Counted from the stretch's first letter, positions 1-7,572 are shown. The stretch is 9,574 nt of DNA from JBKJUK01 sp046590705 (GCA_046590705.1 JBKJUK010000169.1:1-9574), one strand, 5' to 3'. Made by a program: numbers and translations. The notes: a model not told the origin generated them from the letters alone.

Positions 1-849
1 CTTCTGATTTTCGGTTGTTTACCGGCCGGCATCATTCTGATGTCGATCACATTGCGCGAAGCGTGGCAATCTCTCTTCACCCTGCTGCTGGTGTTTCTAG
101 CTCTACGATTGCGACAACGTCCGGGTGCTTTGTCGGTTTCACTCGTCTGTTTCTCGGCCGCCATCCTGGCCGCAACCCATCATGGTGTCGCCGTCTTTGC
201 GATTCTTGCTGTAGTTCTCAGCGTCGCCTTCGCCTACGGCCATCGAGCCGGAACTTTTAGAAATGTACGGAGGACGTTCGCCATCGTGGCGGTGGGTGCG
301 TTGATCATTTTAGGTCTGAGTGGCCCTCGGTATGTCGGTGCCCTCGGAGCACTGCAGAGCGGCGAGATTCTCCACGAAGTCAGTTCGTTCAGGGAAAGAG
401 TACCCGTCGAAGGCGCGAGAACGAATTACACAGTTGAGTTGGACGCCTCATCATTTCTGAGCCTGGCTGTCAGCCTCCCGCCCGTTCTGATTTACTATCT
501 TTTCGCGCCATTCCCGTGGCAGGTGCAGACTCTCGGCGACCTCATTGCGTCCGGCGAGAGCCTCCTCCGGCTCCTGCTGATCTTTTTCTCGTTTCGCGAG
601 TGGCGTTCAGCAGAGCAAGAGCGTCGGAAGCGATTACTATTCGTCTTCGCACTGTTCTGGTTCGCGGAGGCCTTATGGTCACTCGGCACAGTTAACTGGG
701 GAACTGCCGTCAGGCACCACCTTCCAGCTTACGGGCTGCTGGTCGCCACTGGAGCGCCCGGTCTGATCGACGCCGTTCGTCGCGGGGCCCTGATTTTTCT
801 CCGCCTGCCGAGACCGGACAGGCGGACAGGCGTATGGGCCCGCCAGTGA
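1..849 (+). CDS. Polytopic membrane protein, Wzy-like polysaccharide polymerase candidate (5' truncated)
   Basis: The reading frame is open from the first base, so the gene begins left of the window; 282 C-terminal residues are visible. An internal ATG at 40 exists, but the residues before it (LLIFGCLPAGIIL) are hydrophobic and look like part of a membrane segment, so I do not take it as the start. Hydrophobic stretches lie near visible residues 23-37, 43-59, 63-80, 93-107, 150-169, 185-198 and 212-228, separated by basic loops, which indicates an inner-membrane protein. The soluble segment at about 110-149 could be a periplasmic loop. LREAWQ (18-23), LFAPFPWQ (167-174) and NWGTAVRHHLPAYGLL (232-247) resemble patterns I recall from oligosaccharide repeat-unit polymerases. 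Such proteins join lipid-linked repeat units at the outer face of the inner membrane. Wzy proteins are poorly conserved, so another polytopic glycan protein is possible. The stop overlaps the next gene's ATG (TGATG). Confidence 0.6.
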   Translation, partial: LLIFGCLPAGIILMSITLREAWQSLFTLLLVFLALRLRQRPGALSVSLVCFSAAILAATHHGVAVFAILAVVLSVAFAYGHRAGTFRNVRRTFAIVAVGALIILGLSGPRYVGALGALQSGEILHEVSSFRERVPVEGARTNYTVELDASSFLSLAVSLPPVLIYYLFAPFPWQVQTLGDLIASGESLLRLLLIFFSFREWRSAEQERRKRLLFVFALFWFAEALWSLGTVNWGTAVRHHLPAYGLLVATGAPGLIDAVRRGALIFLRLPRPDRRTGVWARQ

Positions 850-1985
850 TGAAAGTGGTTCATGTGATCACCGGGCTGGGGCTGGGCGGCGCGGAAACAA
901 TGCTCTGGAAGATATTATCTTCGTCATCGAGAAAAGTTGTGGAGCACGTGGTTATCTCGATCGCAGGAGGAGGTCCTCTCGCGGTGACTATGCGCGCTGC
1001 TGGGTTTAAAGTATTTGAACTGGATATGCGCTCATGGAAGGCGCCCGCCGCTTTCCTGCGGTTGATACTTCTGGTGCGTCGAGAGAGGCCCGACGTCGTT
1101 CAGACCTGGCTCTATCACGGTGACCTGTTCGGTGGCCTTGCCGCGCGACTTGCGGGCGTCCGCAACGTTGTGTGGAATGTGCGGGCGAGTCAGGTGAGCG
1201 CGACATCGATCGGTCGCGCCACGATGGCAGTCGTGAAACTCTGCGCCCTTTTTTCGAGGTATCTACCGCGGGTGATTATCTGCTGTTCTGAAGCGTCTGT
1301 TCGAACGCATAAGCAACTGGGGTATGCAACGGAAAAGATGCGTATGATTCCGAATGGATTTGAACTCGAGCGATTTCGTCCGGATGCAGCAGCGGCAGGG
1401 AAACTCCGGCGAGAGCTTGGCATCCGTGCCGATGCGCTCGTGGTAGGGCTCGTCGGCCGATTCAACATTCTCAAGGACCATCGGACCTTTCTCGCCGCGG
1501 CCGGTTTGGTTCATCTGCAGTTTCCCGACGTTCACTTTGTTCTATGCGGGAACGATATCGTGGCTGAAAATGCTCAACTCGGCGCCTGGGTGGACGAGGC
1601 AGATCTGCGGGACAACATTCATCTGCTCGGGCCGCGGCGCGATGTTCCGACCCTGAACGCAGCGTTCGATGTCGCCACCTGTTCTTCATCGAGTGAAGGT
1701 TTTCCCAATGTTGTCGGCGAAGCGATGGCATGCGGCGTACCGTGCGTCGTGACGGATGTCGGAGATTGCGCGCTAATCGTCGGGGATACTGGTATCGTCG
1801 TTCCGCCAATGCAGCCTGCACTTTTCGCAGACGCTCTCATTCGAATGATTGAGCTGGGGCCGGCGCGACGCGCGGAACTCGGACGATCCGCTCGAGAGCG
1901 AGTCGAGAAAAATTTCGAGATCGATGAAATCAGACTCCGGTATGAGCGTCTGTACAGTGAGGTTGTTCTTGAAGAATGTCGATGA
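849..1985 (+). CDS. Glycosyltransferase family 4 (GT-B fold)
   Basis: This is a complete 378-residue protein, the usual length for GT4 enzymes. The N-terminal Rossmann half opens with MKVVHVITGLGLGGAE (1-16), the glycine-rich acceptor-side loop typical of the family. The C-terminal half has VGRFNILKD (202-210), whose Arg204 and Lys209 sit where the nucleotide-sugar phosphates bind. It also has the E-x7-E motif in SSEGFPNVVGE (Glu283, Glu291), followed by AMACGVPCVVTDVG. GT4 enzymes are retaining transferases that add one sugar from a nucleotide sugar to a lipid-linked glycan at the cytoplasmic membrane face. Donor and acceptor cannot be read from sequence. I chose the ATG at 849, which overlaps the preceding TGA, over an in-frame ATG at 834. 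The 849 start gives the normal GT4 N-terminus, whereas 834 would add MGPPV. No strong Shine-Dalgarno is visible, so translation is probably coupled to the upstream gene. Confidence 0.93.
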   Translation: MKVVHVITGLGLGGAETMLWKILSSSSRKVVEHVVISIAGGGPLAVTMRAAGFKVFELDMRSWKAPAAFLRLILLVRRERPDVVQTWLYHGDLFGGLAARLAGVRNVVWNVRASQVSATSIGRATMAVVKLCALFSRYLPRVIICCSEASVRTHKQLGYATEKMRMIPNGFELERFRPDAAAAGKLRRELGIRADALVVGLVGRFNILKDHRTFLAAAGLVHLQFPDVHFVLCGNDIVAENAQLGAWVDEADLRDNIHLLGPRRDVPTLNAAFDVATCSSSSEGFPNVVGEAMACGVPCVVTDVGDCALIVGDTGIVVPPMQPALFADALIRMIELGPARRAELGRSARERVEKNFEIDEIRLRYERLYSEVVLEECR

Positions 1986-2796
1986 AGACGTCGTTTCCGG
2001 GTTTGCCGACGAATGGAGCCGGTTCGATCAGTCGGAAGCTGACGAAGGTGAACTCGAACGGGCATTCGAAAGCTATTTCTCTGCCTTTCCATGGAGTTCG
2101 CTGCCTGAAGACTCAGTCGGATTCGACCTCGGATGCGGGAGCGGACGGTGGGCGAAGTTTGCGGCGCGGCGCGTGGGGCATCTCCACTGTGTCGATCCCG
2201 CTGCCGGTGCACTGAACGTGGCGAAACGTAATCTGCAGGATCTACCGAATGTCAGCTTTCACCTCGCGACGGTGGACGCCATACCCCTGGCACCGGCAAC
2301 AGCCGATTTCGGGTACAGTCTGGGTGTTCTGCATCATGTTCCCGACACCCAGGCGGGAATCAGCGCGTGTGTTTCGAAACTGAAGCGCGGCGCACCATTT
2401 CTGCTTTATCTCTATTACGCGTTTGATCACAGGCCGGCATGGTTCAAAGTCTTGTGGCGTGCCAGCGAAGGGATTCGGCGGGCCGTTTCCTTGCTTCCGC
2501 ATCCGATCAGGTATGCGGCGAGCCAGATCATCGCTGCGTTCGTCTACTGGCCGCTAGCGCGCACGGCGGCACTGTTCGATCGGGCCGGATTGAATGTGGA
2601 ATCGTTTCCTCTTTCGTTTTATCGGAACGAGAGCTTCTACATGATGAGGACCGATGCCCTCGATCGTTTTGGCACCAGGCTGGAGAAGCGTTTCACCAGA
2701 GCTGAAATCAGTCTGATGATGTCCACCGCCGGACTCGAAAAGATTCAGTTCAACGATCACCCGCCCTTCTGGACCGCGGTGGGATTCAAGGCATAA
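1942..2796 (+). CDS. Class I SAM-dependent methyltransferase
   Basis: The protein has 284 residues from this start. Motif I for S-adenosylmethionine binding is VGFDLGCGSGRW (59-70), followed by the acidic motif II region LHCVDPAAGALNVAKRNL (81-98). GVLHHVPD (128-135) is typical of the methyltransferase 11/25 group. FADEWSRFDQ (21-30) matches an N-terminal pattern often seen in methyltransferases of polysaccharide clusters. The likely role is O- or N-methylation of a sugar or its precursor; the target is unknown. The start is uncertain. The ATG at 1942 lies inside the preceding glycosyltransferase gene (44-base overlap). TTG at 1969 has a GTGAGG sequence six bases upstream and would give 275 residues, and ATG at 1924 would give 290. 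Conserved residues begin near VDEDVV, so all three retain the domain. The gene ends one base before the amidotransferase start, so it belongs to the same operon. Confidence 0.88.
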   Translation: MSVCTVRLFLKNVDEDVVSGFADEWSRFDQSEADEGELERAFESYFSAFPWSSLPEDSVGFDLGCGSGRWAKFAARRVGHLHCVDPAAGALNVAKRNLQDLPNVSFHLATVDAIPLAPATADFGYSLGVLHHVPDTQAGISACVSKLKRGAPFLLYLYYAFDHRPAWFKVLWRASEGIRRAVSLLPHPIRYAASQIIAAFVYWPLARTAALFDRAGLNVESFPLSFYRNESFYMMRTDALDRFGTRLEKRFTRAEISLMMSTAGLEKIQFNDHPPFWTAVGFKA

Positions 2797-2797
2797 C

Positions 2798-4774
2798 GTG
2801 TGCGGCTTTGCGGGTTTTCTCGTTACGCGAGAGGGCCGTCGTCCGGACCAGATTGCCACGACGGTGCGCCACATGGCTGATGCGGTACGGCATCGAGGTC
2901 CGGACGACGCAGGCGATTGGGTCGATGAGGCCGCCGGAATCGCGCTGGGATTCCGACGGCTTTCGATCGTGGATCTCTCGCCGCTCGGCCATCAGCCGAT
3001 GGTTTCGTCGACCGGGCGGTACGTCATTGCGTTCAATGGGGAGATCTACAACTTTCCTGAACTTCGGCAGGAGCTTTCGCAGCGCGGAAGTACGTTTGCC
3101 GGCCATTCGGATACCGAGGTCATACTCTCTGCTTTCGAGCGGTGGGGGGTGCAACCCGCAGTTGAACAGTTCAACGGCATGTTCGCAATAGCCTTGTGGG
3201 ATACCCACGAGCAGGAGCTCTGGCTTTGTCGCGATCGGGTCGGGAAGAAGCCGCTTTACTTCGGTTGGTTCGATGGGAATCTGCTTTTCGGATCTGAACT
3301 GAAGGCACTCCAGCGCCACCCATCTTTCTCACCACGAATCAGCGCCGAGGGCCTTTCTCTCTACATGAAGAAGGGCTACGTTCCAGGCACCCTAAGCATT
3401 TTTGAAGGGGTGAGCAAAGTTCCGGCGGGTGCGCTTCTGAAATTTCCAAGCCCGATATCTGCGGCGACTGCTTTCCAAAAAACTTCCTATTTCCAGCTGA
3501 GCGACATCGTTGCCGAAGGGCGGTCGAATCCTTTGACCGGAGGTGAGGATGTTGTGCTCGACGAGCTTGAGCGACAGCTGCAGGGAGCGGTGAATCGTCG
3601 AATGGTAGCTGATGTGCCCCTCGGGGCTTTTCTCTCCGGCGGAATCGACTCCTCCCTGATTGTGTCCTTGATGCAGAGGAAGAGCGACCGTCCGGTGAAG
3701 ACGTTTACCATCGGATTTCACGAGGAACAATTCGACGAGGCGGCACATGCCCGGCGTGTGGCGCAGTGGCTGGGGACGGACCACACAGAGTTGTATGTCA
3801 GTGCGGCTGAAGCTCTGAGTGTCGTGCCCTTGCTCCCGACGATTTACGACGAACCATTCGCCGATTCTTCGCAGATACCGACGTACCTGGTTTCTTCTCT
3901 AGCGCGCACTGCGGTCACAGTGGCGTTGTCCGGCGACGGCGGTGACGAACTTTTTGGCGGGTACAATCGCCATGTCTGGGCTGACGGACGGCGGCCCCTC
4001 GCGCGCTCGGTTCCGCGACCGCTGGCCAGGTTGTGCGCGGCCGCGATATCGGCGACGTCCACTGCCACCTTCGACCGGTTATACGACATTGCTGCTCCGT
4101 TCATTACATCGCACCGGAAAGTAGCGTCATTCGGAGAGAAGGTACACAAATTTGGCAGAACTCTGGCTGCCGGATCTGCGGATGATCTTTACAACAGCAT
4201 CGTCGATTACTGGGAGACTCAGGTACTTTCAGAGCCAATGCGCCGCACGGTGATTTCTACGACGGAGCCTGCTCCCGAGTTTCTCTCGCTCGCCGAACTG
4301 ATGATGTACCGCGACTTCCGAGAGTATTTGGCGGACGACATTCTCGTGAAGGTAGATCGCGCCAGCATGGCGGTAAGTCTCGAAGCCCGAGCGCCGTTCC
4401 TGGACATTGAGGTCATCCGCACTGCGTGGCGCGTCCCCTTGGAGTTGAAGATCCGCGGGTCGCAGGGAAAATGGATTTTGCGGCAACTGCTGGACAGACA
4501 CGTCCCGCGACACCTCATCGAGCGGCCTAAGGTAGGTTTCGGTATACCGCTCTCGGAGTGGCTCCGAGGGCCGCTCCGCTCATGGGCCGAAGAGTTGCTC
4601 GATGCAAGAAAAATGGAGGCCGAAGGAAATCTCGATCCAGTGCTCGTGCATCACCGCTGGAACGAATTGCTTAAGGGGCGGGGTAACTGGCAGCATCATC
4701 TCTGGATCGTGCTGATGTTTCAGGCGTGGCTGCGGAATCTTTCGTCACACCCCGAAGTACTTTGTCGGAAGTGA
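2798..4774 (+). CDS. asnB: Glutamine-dependent amidotransferase, asparagine synthetase B family
   Basis: This 658-residue two-domain enzyme starts with GTG one base after the methyltransferase stop. That start leaves Cys2 as the N-terminal nucleophile of the class II glutaminase domain (about 1-210), which also shows RHRGPD (31-36), FNGEIYNF (79-86) and GSELKAL (165-171). The ATP-pyrophosphatase synthetase domain follows, with the PP-loop SGGIDSS (280-286), SGDGGDELFGGY (378-389), and further on VKVDRASMAVSLEARAPFLD and KVGFGIPLSEWLRGP. All key residues appear intact. In this family glutamine is hydrolysed and the ammonia is channelled to an adenylated carboxylate. Housekeeping AsnB amidates aspartate. 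It is about 100 residues shorter in E. coli, and longer forms like this one are common in polysaccharide clusters, where some (for example WbpS) are assigned to amidation of uronic acids. With a uronic-acid sugar dehydrogenase nearby, sugar amidation is the likelier role here, but that is inference. The last 55 bases overlap the convergent gene. Confidence 0.95.
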   Translation: MCGFAGFLVTREGRRPDQIATTVRHMADAVRHRGPDDAGDWVDEAAGIALGFRRLSIVDLSPLGHQPMVSSTGRYVIAFNGEIYNFPELRQELSQRGSTFAGHSDTEVILSAFERWGVQPAVEQFNGMFAIALWDTHEQELWLCRDRVGKKPLYFGWFDGNLLFGSELKALQRHPSFSPRISAEGLSLYMKKGYVPGTLSIFEGVSKVPAGALLKFPSPISAATAFQKTSYFQLSDIVAEGRSNPLTGGEDVVLDELERQLQGAVNRRMVADVPLGAFLSGGIDSSLIVSLMQRKSDRPVKTFTIGFHEEQFDEAAHARRVAQWLGTDHTELYVSAAEALSVVPLLPTIYDEPFADSSQIPTYLVSSLARTAVTVALSGDGGDELFGGYNRHVWADGRRPLARSVPRPLARLCAAAISATSTATFDRLYDIAAPFITSHRKVASFGEKVHKFGRTLAAGSADDLYNSIVDYWETQVLSEPMRRTVISTTEPAPEFLSLAELMMYRDFREYLADDILVKVDRASMAVSLEARAPFLDIEVIRTAWRVPLELKIRGSQGKWILRQLLDRHVPRHLIERPKVGFGIPLSEWLRGPLRSWAEELLDARKMEAEGNLDPVLVHHRWNELLKGRGNWQHHLWIVLMFQAWLRNLSSHPEVLCRK

Positions 4775-6096
4775 GCCACTGTGCGTGGCGGACGGCGGTA
4801 GTACCGATAAACTCCATAGATCGGGTGCTCGCGATCCTCCGCGATGCAGTCAATGAATCTAGTGCTGCTGATTGGATCCGCGGCGTTGACGTATGGTTCA
4901 GGATAATCTCCGTAAATTTCGCAGCCGACCAGCACCACATTCGGTTTGCGGCTCCAGACGCTCCAGTTCGTCGTGCCCCAGATGAGGCAGCGGACGAGAA
5001 GCAGATCTGCTGAATCACCGGAGTCGGCGACGAATCCGGAACCATTGTTATTGATTGTCGTGACCTCAATGAACACTCCATTACGGCAGATCGCGTTTTC
5101 TGCTTCAACGTCGATGCCGGCGCCGGGAGAGCTGGAAATGCGTCCTTTACCGTTGTGATTGAACTGCGATCTAATCACGGACAGGGAATTTCCTCCGACC
5201 CAGGAGAGTCCTTGCCGCCCGTTATGATCAGAGGTCACGTCGACGAGCGTATGCGGCTTCGGCGTATCCGTAAGCGTGAGGCCCGGATGACCGATCTGGA
5301 TACCATCCAACGCGTGGTGATGGATATTAACGTCCGAAATTCGGAGCCGCTCATTTGCGCTGGTGAAGATGCCGATCGCAGGGATCTGCCACCCGGTGTC
5401 TCCCCACATTCCGCCAAGCTGCAGACGATCCGAGTTACCGTCTAGCTCGAGACCGGCGATCTCGACGTCGACGCAGCGTTCTACTGAGATCATCGACCCG
5501 ATCGTTGCCTGATAGTCACGGTCGACGAACGGCATCTCAGGGGTGAGAGCCTGTTCTGTTACGGGATGAAACGAACCGAATTTCAGGCCGTCAGCAAGGC
5601 GGAGGCTGGCCTTGCGTCCGATGATGCGGACCGGATCTTTACAGTCAACGAGAGAAATAATGTCTTGTCCGCGGTAGCCGTACCCGAGACCGGGACGCGC
5701 GGCGCGTGTCTGCCGTCCGACGACGTATACGCCGGGGGGGATCAGAATGGTCCCGCCGCCTGCCCGCTGAATCTCGGCAGCGGCGCGTTGGAAGGCGGTG
5801 GTGTCGTTCCTCTTGCCGTCGCCGACCGCACCGTAATCTCGAACGTTGAGGACAAGACCCACTTTGCGATAGGCCTCCCGAGCGGAGATCTTGTTCGCGA
5901 GCATGACCGCATCAGCTATCGCGTATGCGGCCTCAGCCGTCTCCACACGATCGGCGTGTGCATTGCGGAATGCAGAAACGGCTAGAATAATCACTAATGT
6001 AAGACGCGAGGCAAGCGCAAAAGCTTTCACTGCTTTAGTAACGTTTTCAGCCGCGCTCGATTCCTGCCTAGCTCCGGCGGCGAAGGCGTTCGGCAA
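4720..6096 (-). CDS. Secreted right-handed beta-helix protein, pectate-lyase-like superfamily
   Basis: The protein has 458 residues from a TTG start with GGGGAG nine bases upstream on the minus strand. Residues 20-48 form a Sec signal peptide: basic start (K21, K24, R31), hydrophobic core LTLVIILAVSAF (32-43) and a type I cleavage site AHA before DR (48/49). A GTG at codon 23 (position 6030) would give a more compact signal peptide, but I see no Shine-Dalgarno there. The mature part opens with NVRDYGAVGDGKRNDTTAFQ (84-103) and GGGTILIPPGVYVVG (113-127), the hallmark first coil of pectate_lyase_3/GH28-like helices. It continues with repeating short strands such as VEIAGLELDG (211-220), LRISDVNIHHHALDGIQIGH (251-270), LSVIRSQFNHNG (305-316), VFIEVTTINNNGSGF (341-355) and VVLVGCEIYG (387-396). 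Members cleave, epimerise or bind uronate-containing polysaccharides. I cannot assign catalytic residues, so lyase, hydrolase, epimerase and non-catalytic roles all remain open. The gene is antisense to both flanking operons. Confidence 0.87.
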   Translation of the reverse strand: MPNAFAAGARQESSAAENVTKAVKAFALASRLTLVIILAVSAFRNAHADRVETAEAAYAIADAVMLANKISAREAYRKVGLVLNVRDYGAVGDGKRNDTTAFQRAAAEIQRAGGGTILIPPGVYVVGRQTRAARPGLGYGYRGQDIISLVDCKDPVRIIGRKASLRLADGLKFGSFHPVTEQALTPEMPFVDRDYQATIGSMISVERCVDVEIAGLELDGNSDRLQLGGMWGDTGWQIPAIGIFTSANERLRISDVNIHHHALDGIQIGHPGLTLTDTPKPHTLVDVTSDHNGRQGLSWVGGNSLSVIRSQFNHNGKGRISSSPGAGIDVEAENAICRNGVFIEVTTINNNGSGFVADSGDSADLLLVRCLIWGTTNWSVWSRKPNVVLVGCEIYGDYPEPYVNAADPISSTRFIDCIAEDREHPIYGVYRYYRRPPRTVAHFRQSTSGCDERFRSHA

Positions 6097-6105
6097 ATCT
6101 CAGAG

Positions 6106-6111
6106 CTCCCC
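6106..6111 (-). promoter_or_regulatory. Ribosome binding site for the beta-helix gene (TTG start)
   Basis: On the minus strand GGGGAG stands nine bases before TTG at 6096. It supports that non-ATG start over the GTG at 6030, although the GTG would give the more compact signal peptide. Confidence 0.5.
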
Positions 6112-6131
6112 AGTAGCGGATGTCAGTAGCG
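6111..6131. repeat. Short direct repeat CAGTAGCG x2 (13-base period) upstream of the beta-helix gene
   Basis: CAGTAGCG occurs at 6111-6118 and again at 6124-6131, separated by GATGT. It lies between the beta-helix ribosome site and the right-facing promoter candidate. A regulator binding site is possible, but two 8-base copies can arise by chance and no regulator gene is in the window. Confidence 0.35.
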
Positions 6132-6143
6132 CGGTGCCTGCGC

Positions 6144-6172
6144 TTGACGGATACGGAACGCTGCCTTAATCT
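6144..6172 (+). promoter_or_regulatory. Candidate sigma70-type promoter for the dehydrogenase-epimerase-GT4 operon
   Basis: TTGACG (6144-6149) matches five of six bases of the -35 consensus. It is followed after 17 bases by TAATCT (6167-6172), which keeps the T, A and final T of the -10 consensus. Transcription would begin near 6179, leaving a leader of about 100 bases before the ATG at 6281. It lies in the only non-coding gap of the window and faces the right-hand operon. The match is by eye, and the organism's sigma-factor preferences are unknown. Confidence 0.42.
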
Positions 6173-6267
6173 ACGGCCGCCTTTCCTCCCACGTGAAGGT
6201 CCTCCCGGTTCGGGCATCTGGTTCGATCGCTGATCTCCGTGATGCTGCCTCAGCGCCAGAGTGAAAT

Positions 6268-6273
6268 GGAGAG
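6268..6273 (+). promoter_or_regulatory. Ribosome binding site deciding the dehydrogenase start
   Basis: GGAGAG ends seven bases before the ATG at 6281. It selects this start over the in-frame GTG at 6239 and the ATGs at 6242 and 6266; the last of these overlaps the site itself. Confidence 0.75.
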
Positions 6274-6280
6274 CAGACAT

Positions 6281-7567
6281 ATGTCTCACAATCGTCGCAT
6301 CGGCGTAGTCGGTCTCGGTTACGTTGGTTTACCCGTCGCCGTAGCGTTCGGCAAGAGCACTCCCGTAGTTGGGTTTGATGTCAATAAGGAGCGGATCGCG
6401 CAGCTTACTGCCGGGGTCGACAAGACCGGAGAAGTCGAGCCGGACGACCTGAAGGCGGCCAAGGTCAAATACACCGCTGACCCCGCCGATCTCAAGGCTA
6501 CCGACTTCCTGATCGTCGCAGTGCCGACGCCCGTCGACACTGCCAACCGCCCCGATCTTCGGATCCTGGTAAGTGCGTGTCGGACGGTCGGACGGAATCT
6601 CTCGAAGAACTCAATCGTAGTTTTCGAGTCCACTGTATATCCGGGGACGACTGAAGATGTCTGCGTACCTGTTCTGGAGCAGGAGTCAGGACTCAAGTGC
6701 GGGCAGGATTTCTGGGTGGGCTACTCACCTGAGCGGATCAATCCCGGTGACAAGGAACATACCTTTCGCACGATCGTAAAAGTTGTCTCTGGGCAGACTC
6801 CCGAGGTTTGCGATATTGTCGCGGACGTCTACGGCGCAGTGGTGGATGCCGGAGTCTTCCGAGCGGCGAGCATCAAGGCCGCGGAAGCGGCAAAGGTCAT
6901 CGAGAACACGCAACGGGATCTGAATATCGCCCTGATGAATGAGCTTTCGATCATTTTCAGAAAGATGGATATCGACACGAATGACGTTCTCGCTGCTGCT
7001 TCCACGAAATGGAACTTTCTCAGGTTTTCACCCGGGCTGGTCGGCGGTCACTGTATCGGCGTTGATCCCTATTACCTGACGCACAAGGCTGAAGAACTGG
7101 GGTATCACCCTCAGGTGATTCTGGCAGGACGTCGTATCAACGACGGTATGGGCAACATCGTGGCGGATCAGGTGATTCTCCGGCTGGTGAAGCAGGGACT
7201 TCCCATTCTGGGAACGACTGTCACTGTGCTCGGCCTCACCTTCAAAGAAAATGTACCGGATCTTCGAAACAGCGGGGTGAGCCGCATTCTCTCGAAATTG
7301 AAAGAGTACGGAGTCGATCTTCAGGTACACGATCCTCTTGCTGATCCGCACGAAGCGATGGAAGAGTATGGCATCGAACTCGTGCCTTTCGAAAAACTGA
7401 AACCGGCGCGGGCCGTGATTCTTGCTGTCCCTCACGCTGACTTTGCAAGCGGTGGTTGGAAGATGATTCAGCAACTTCTCGAGAACGGCAAAGGTGTGGT
7501 AGGGGATGTGAAGGGACTGCTGCCCAGAGCCACGAAACCGGAATCGATCGACCTCTGGCGACTCTGA
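6281..7567 (+). CDS. Nucleotide-sugar 6-dehydrogenase, WbpO/TviB type (UDP-HexNAc or UDP-hexose to uronic acid)
   Basis: This complete 428-residue enzyme oxidises C6 of a UDP-sugar to a carboxylate with two NAD+. The N-terminal Rossmann domain has IGVVGLGYVGLPVAVAFGK (7-25), with Asp33 in GFDVNKERIAQL as the expected ribose-binding acid. VPTPVD (81-86) and ESTVYPGTTE (116-125) follow. The central domain carries KAAEAAKVIENTQRDLNIAL (199-218). The catalytic cysteine is Cys258 in SPGLVGGHCIGVDPYYLTH (250-268). GLTFKENVPDLRNSG (318-332) marks the UDP-binding domain. The EAAKVIENTQRDLNIALMNE signature matches the WbpO/TviB/WecC side of the family (N-acetylhexosamine substrates) rather than classical UDP-glucose dehydrogenase; the exact substrate remains open. 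In-frame GTG at 6239 and ATGs at 6242 and 6266 exist. I chose 6281 because GGAGAG sits seven bases upstream and the glycine-rich motif follows at the usual distance. Confidence 0.93.
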   Translation: MSHNRRIGVVGLGYVGLPVAVAFGKSTPVVGFDVNKERIAQLTAGVDKTGEVEPDDLKAAKVKYTADPADLKATDFLIVAVPTPVDTANRPDLRILVSACRTVGRNLSKNSIVVFESTVYPGTTEDVCVPVLEQESGLKCGQDFWVGYSPERINPGDKEHTFRTIVKVVSGQTPEVCDIVADVYGAVVDAGVFRAASIKAAEAAKVIENTQRDLNIALMNELSIIFRKMDIDTNDVLAAASTKWNFLRFSPGLVGGHCIGVDPYYLTHKAEELGYHPQVILAGRRINDGMGNIVADQVILRLVKQGLPILGTTVTVLGLTFKENVPDLRNSGVSRILSKLKEYGVDLQVHDPLADPHEAMEEYGIELVPFEKLKPARAVILAVPHADFASGGWKMIQQLLENGKGVVGDVKGLLPRATKPESIDLWRL

Positions 7568-7572
7568 GGCGC

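Larger units (their letters stand above)
6097..6280. other. Divergent intergenic region between the beta-helix gene and the dehydrogenase operon
   Basis: This 184-base gap is the only substantial non-coding stretch. It contains the right-facing promoter candidate, the ribosome sites of both flanking genes and the 8-base direct repeat. A good left-facing promoter was not found: TAGATT on the minus strand could serve as a -10, but nothing like TTGACA lies at the right distance. No convincing riboswitch or terminator hairpin was seen. Confidence 0.7.

Noticed and set aside
834..848. Upstream ATG for the first glycosyltransferase
   Set aside because: It adds MGPPV before the normal family N-terminus MKVVHVITGLGLGG, and the ATG overlapping the previous stop fits the spacing better.
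1619..2212. Antisense open frame of 197 codons across the glycosyltransferase/methyltransferase junction
   Set aside because: It is Arg/Ser-rich low-information translation with no motif, opposite two well-supported genes.
1976..2215. Frame starting ATG TCG ATG with a neat overlap of the glycosyltransferase stop
   Set aside because: It is out of frame with the methyltransferase motifs. The conserved N-terminus FADEWSRFDQ is read in the frame starting at 1942, so there is neither a frameshift nor a separate gene.
5566..5985. Plus-strand open frame of 139 codons opposite the beta-helix gene
   Set aside because: The minus strand carries a signal peptide and pectate-lyase-like motifs over the same bases; the plus frame has no recognisable features.
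6204..6254. Small hairpins (CCCG-GTT-CGGG and GCTG-CCT-CAGC) in the dehydrogenase leader
   Set aside because: Four-base stems with three-base loops are too small to support a terminator or riboswitch, and no U-run follows.
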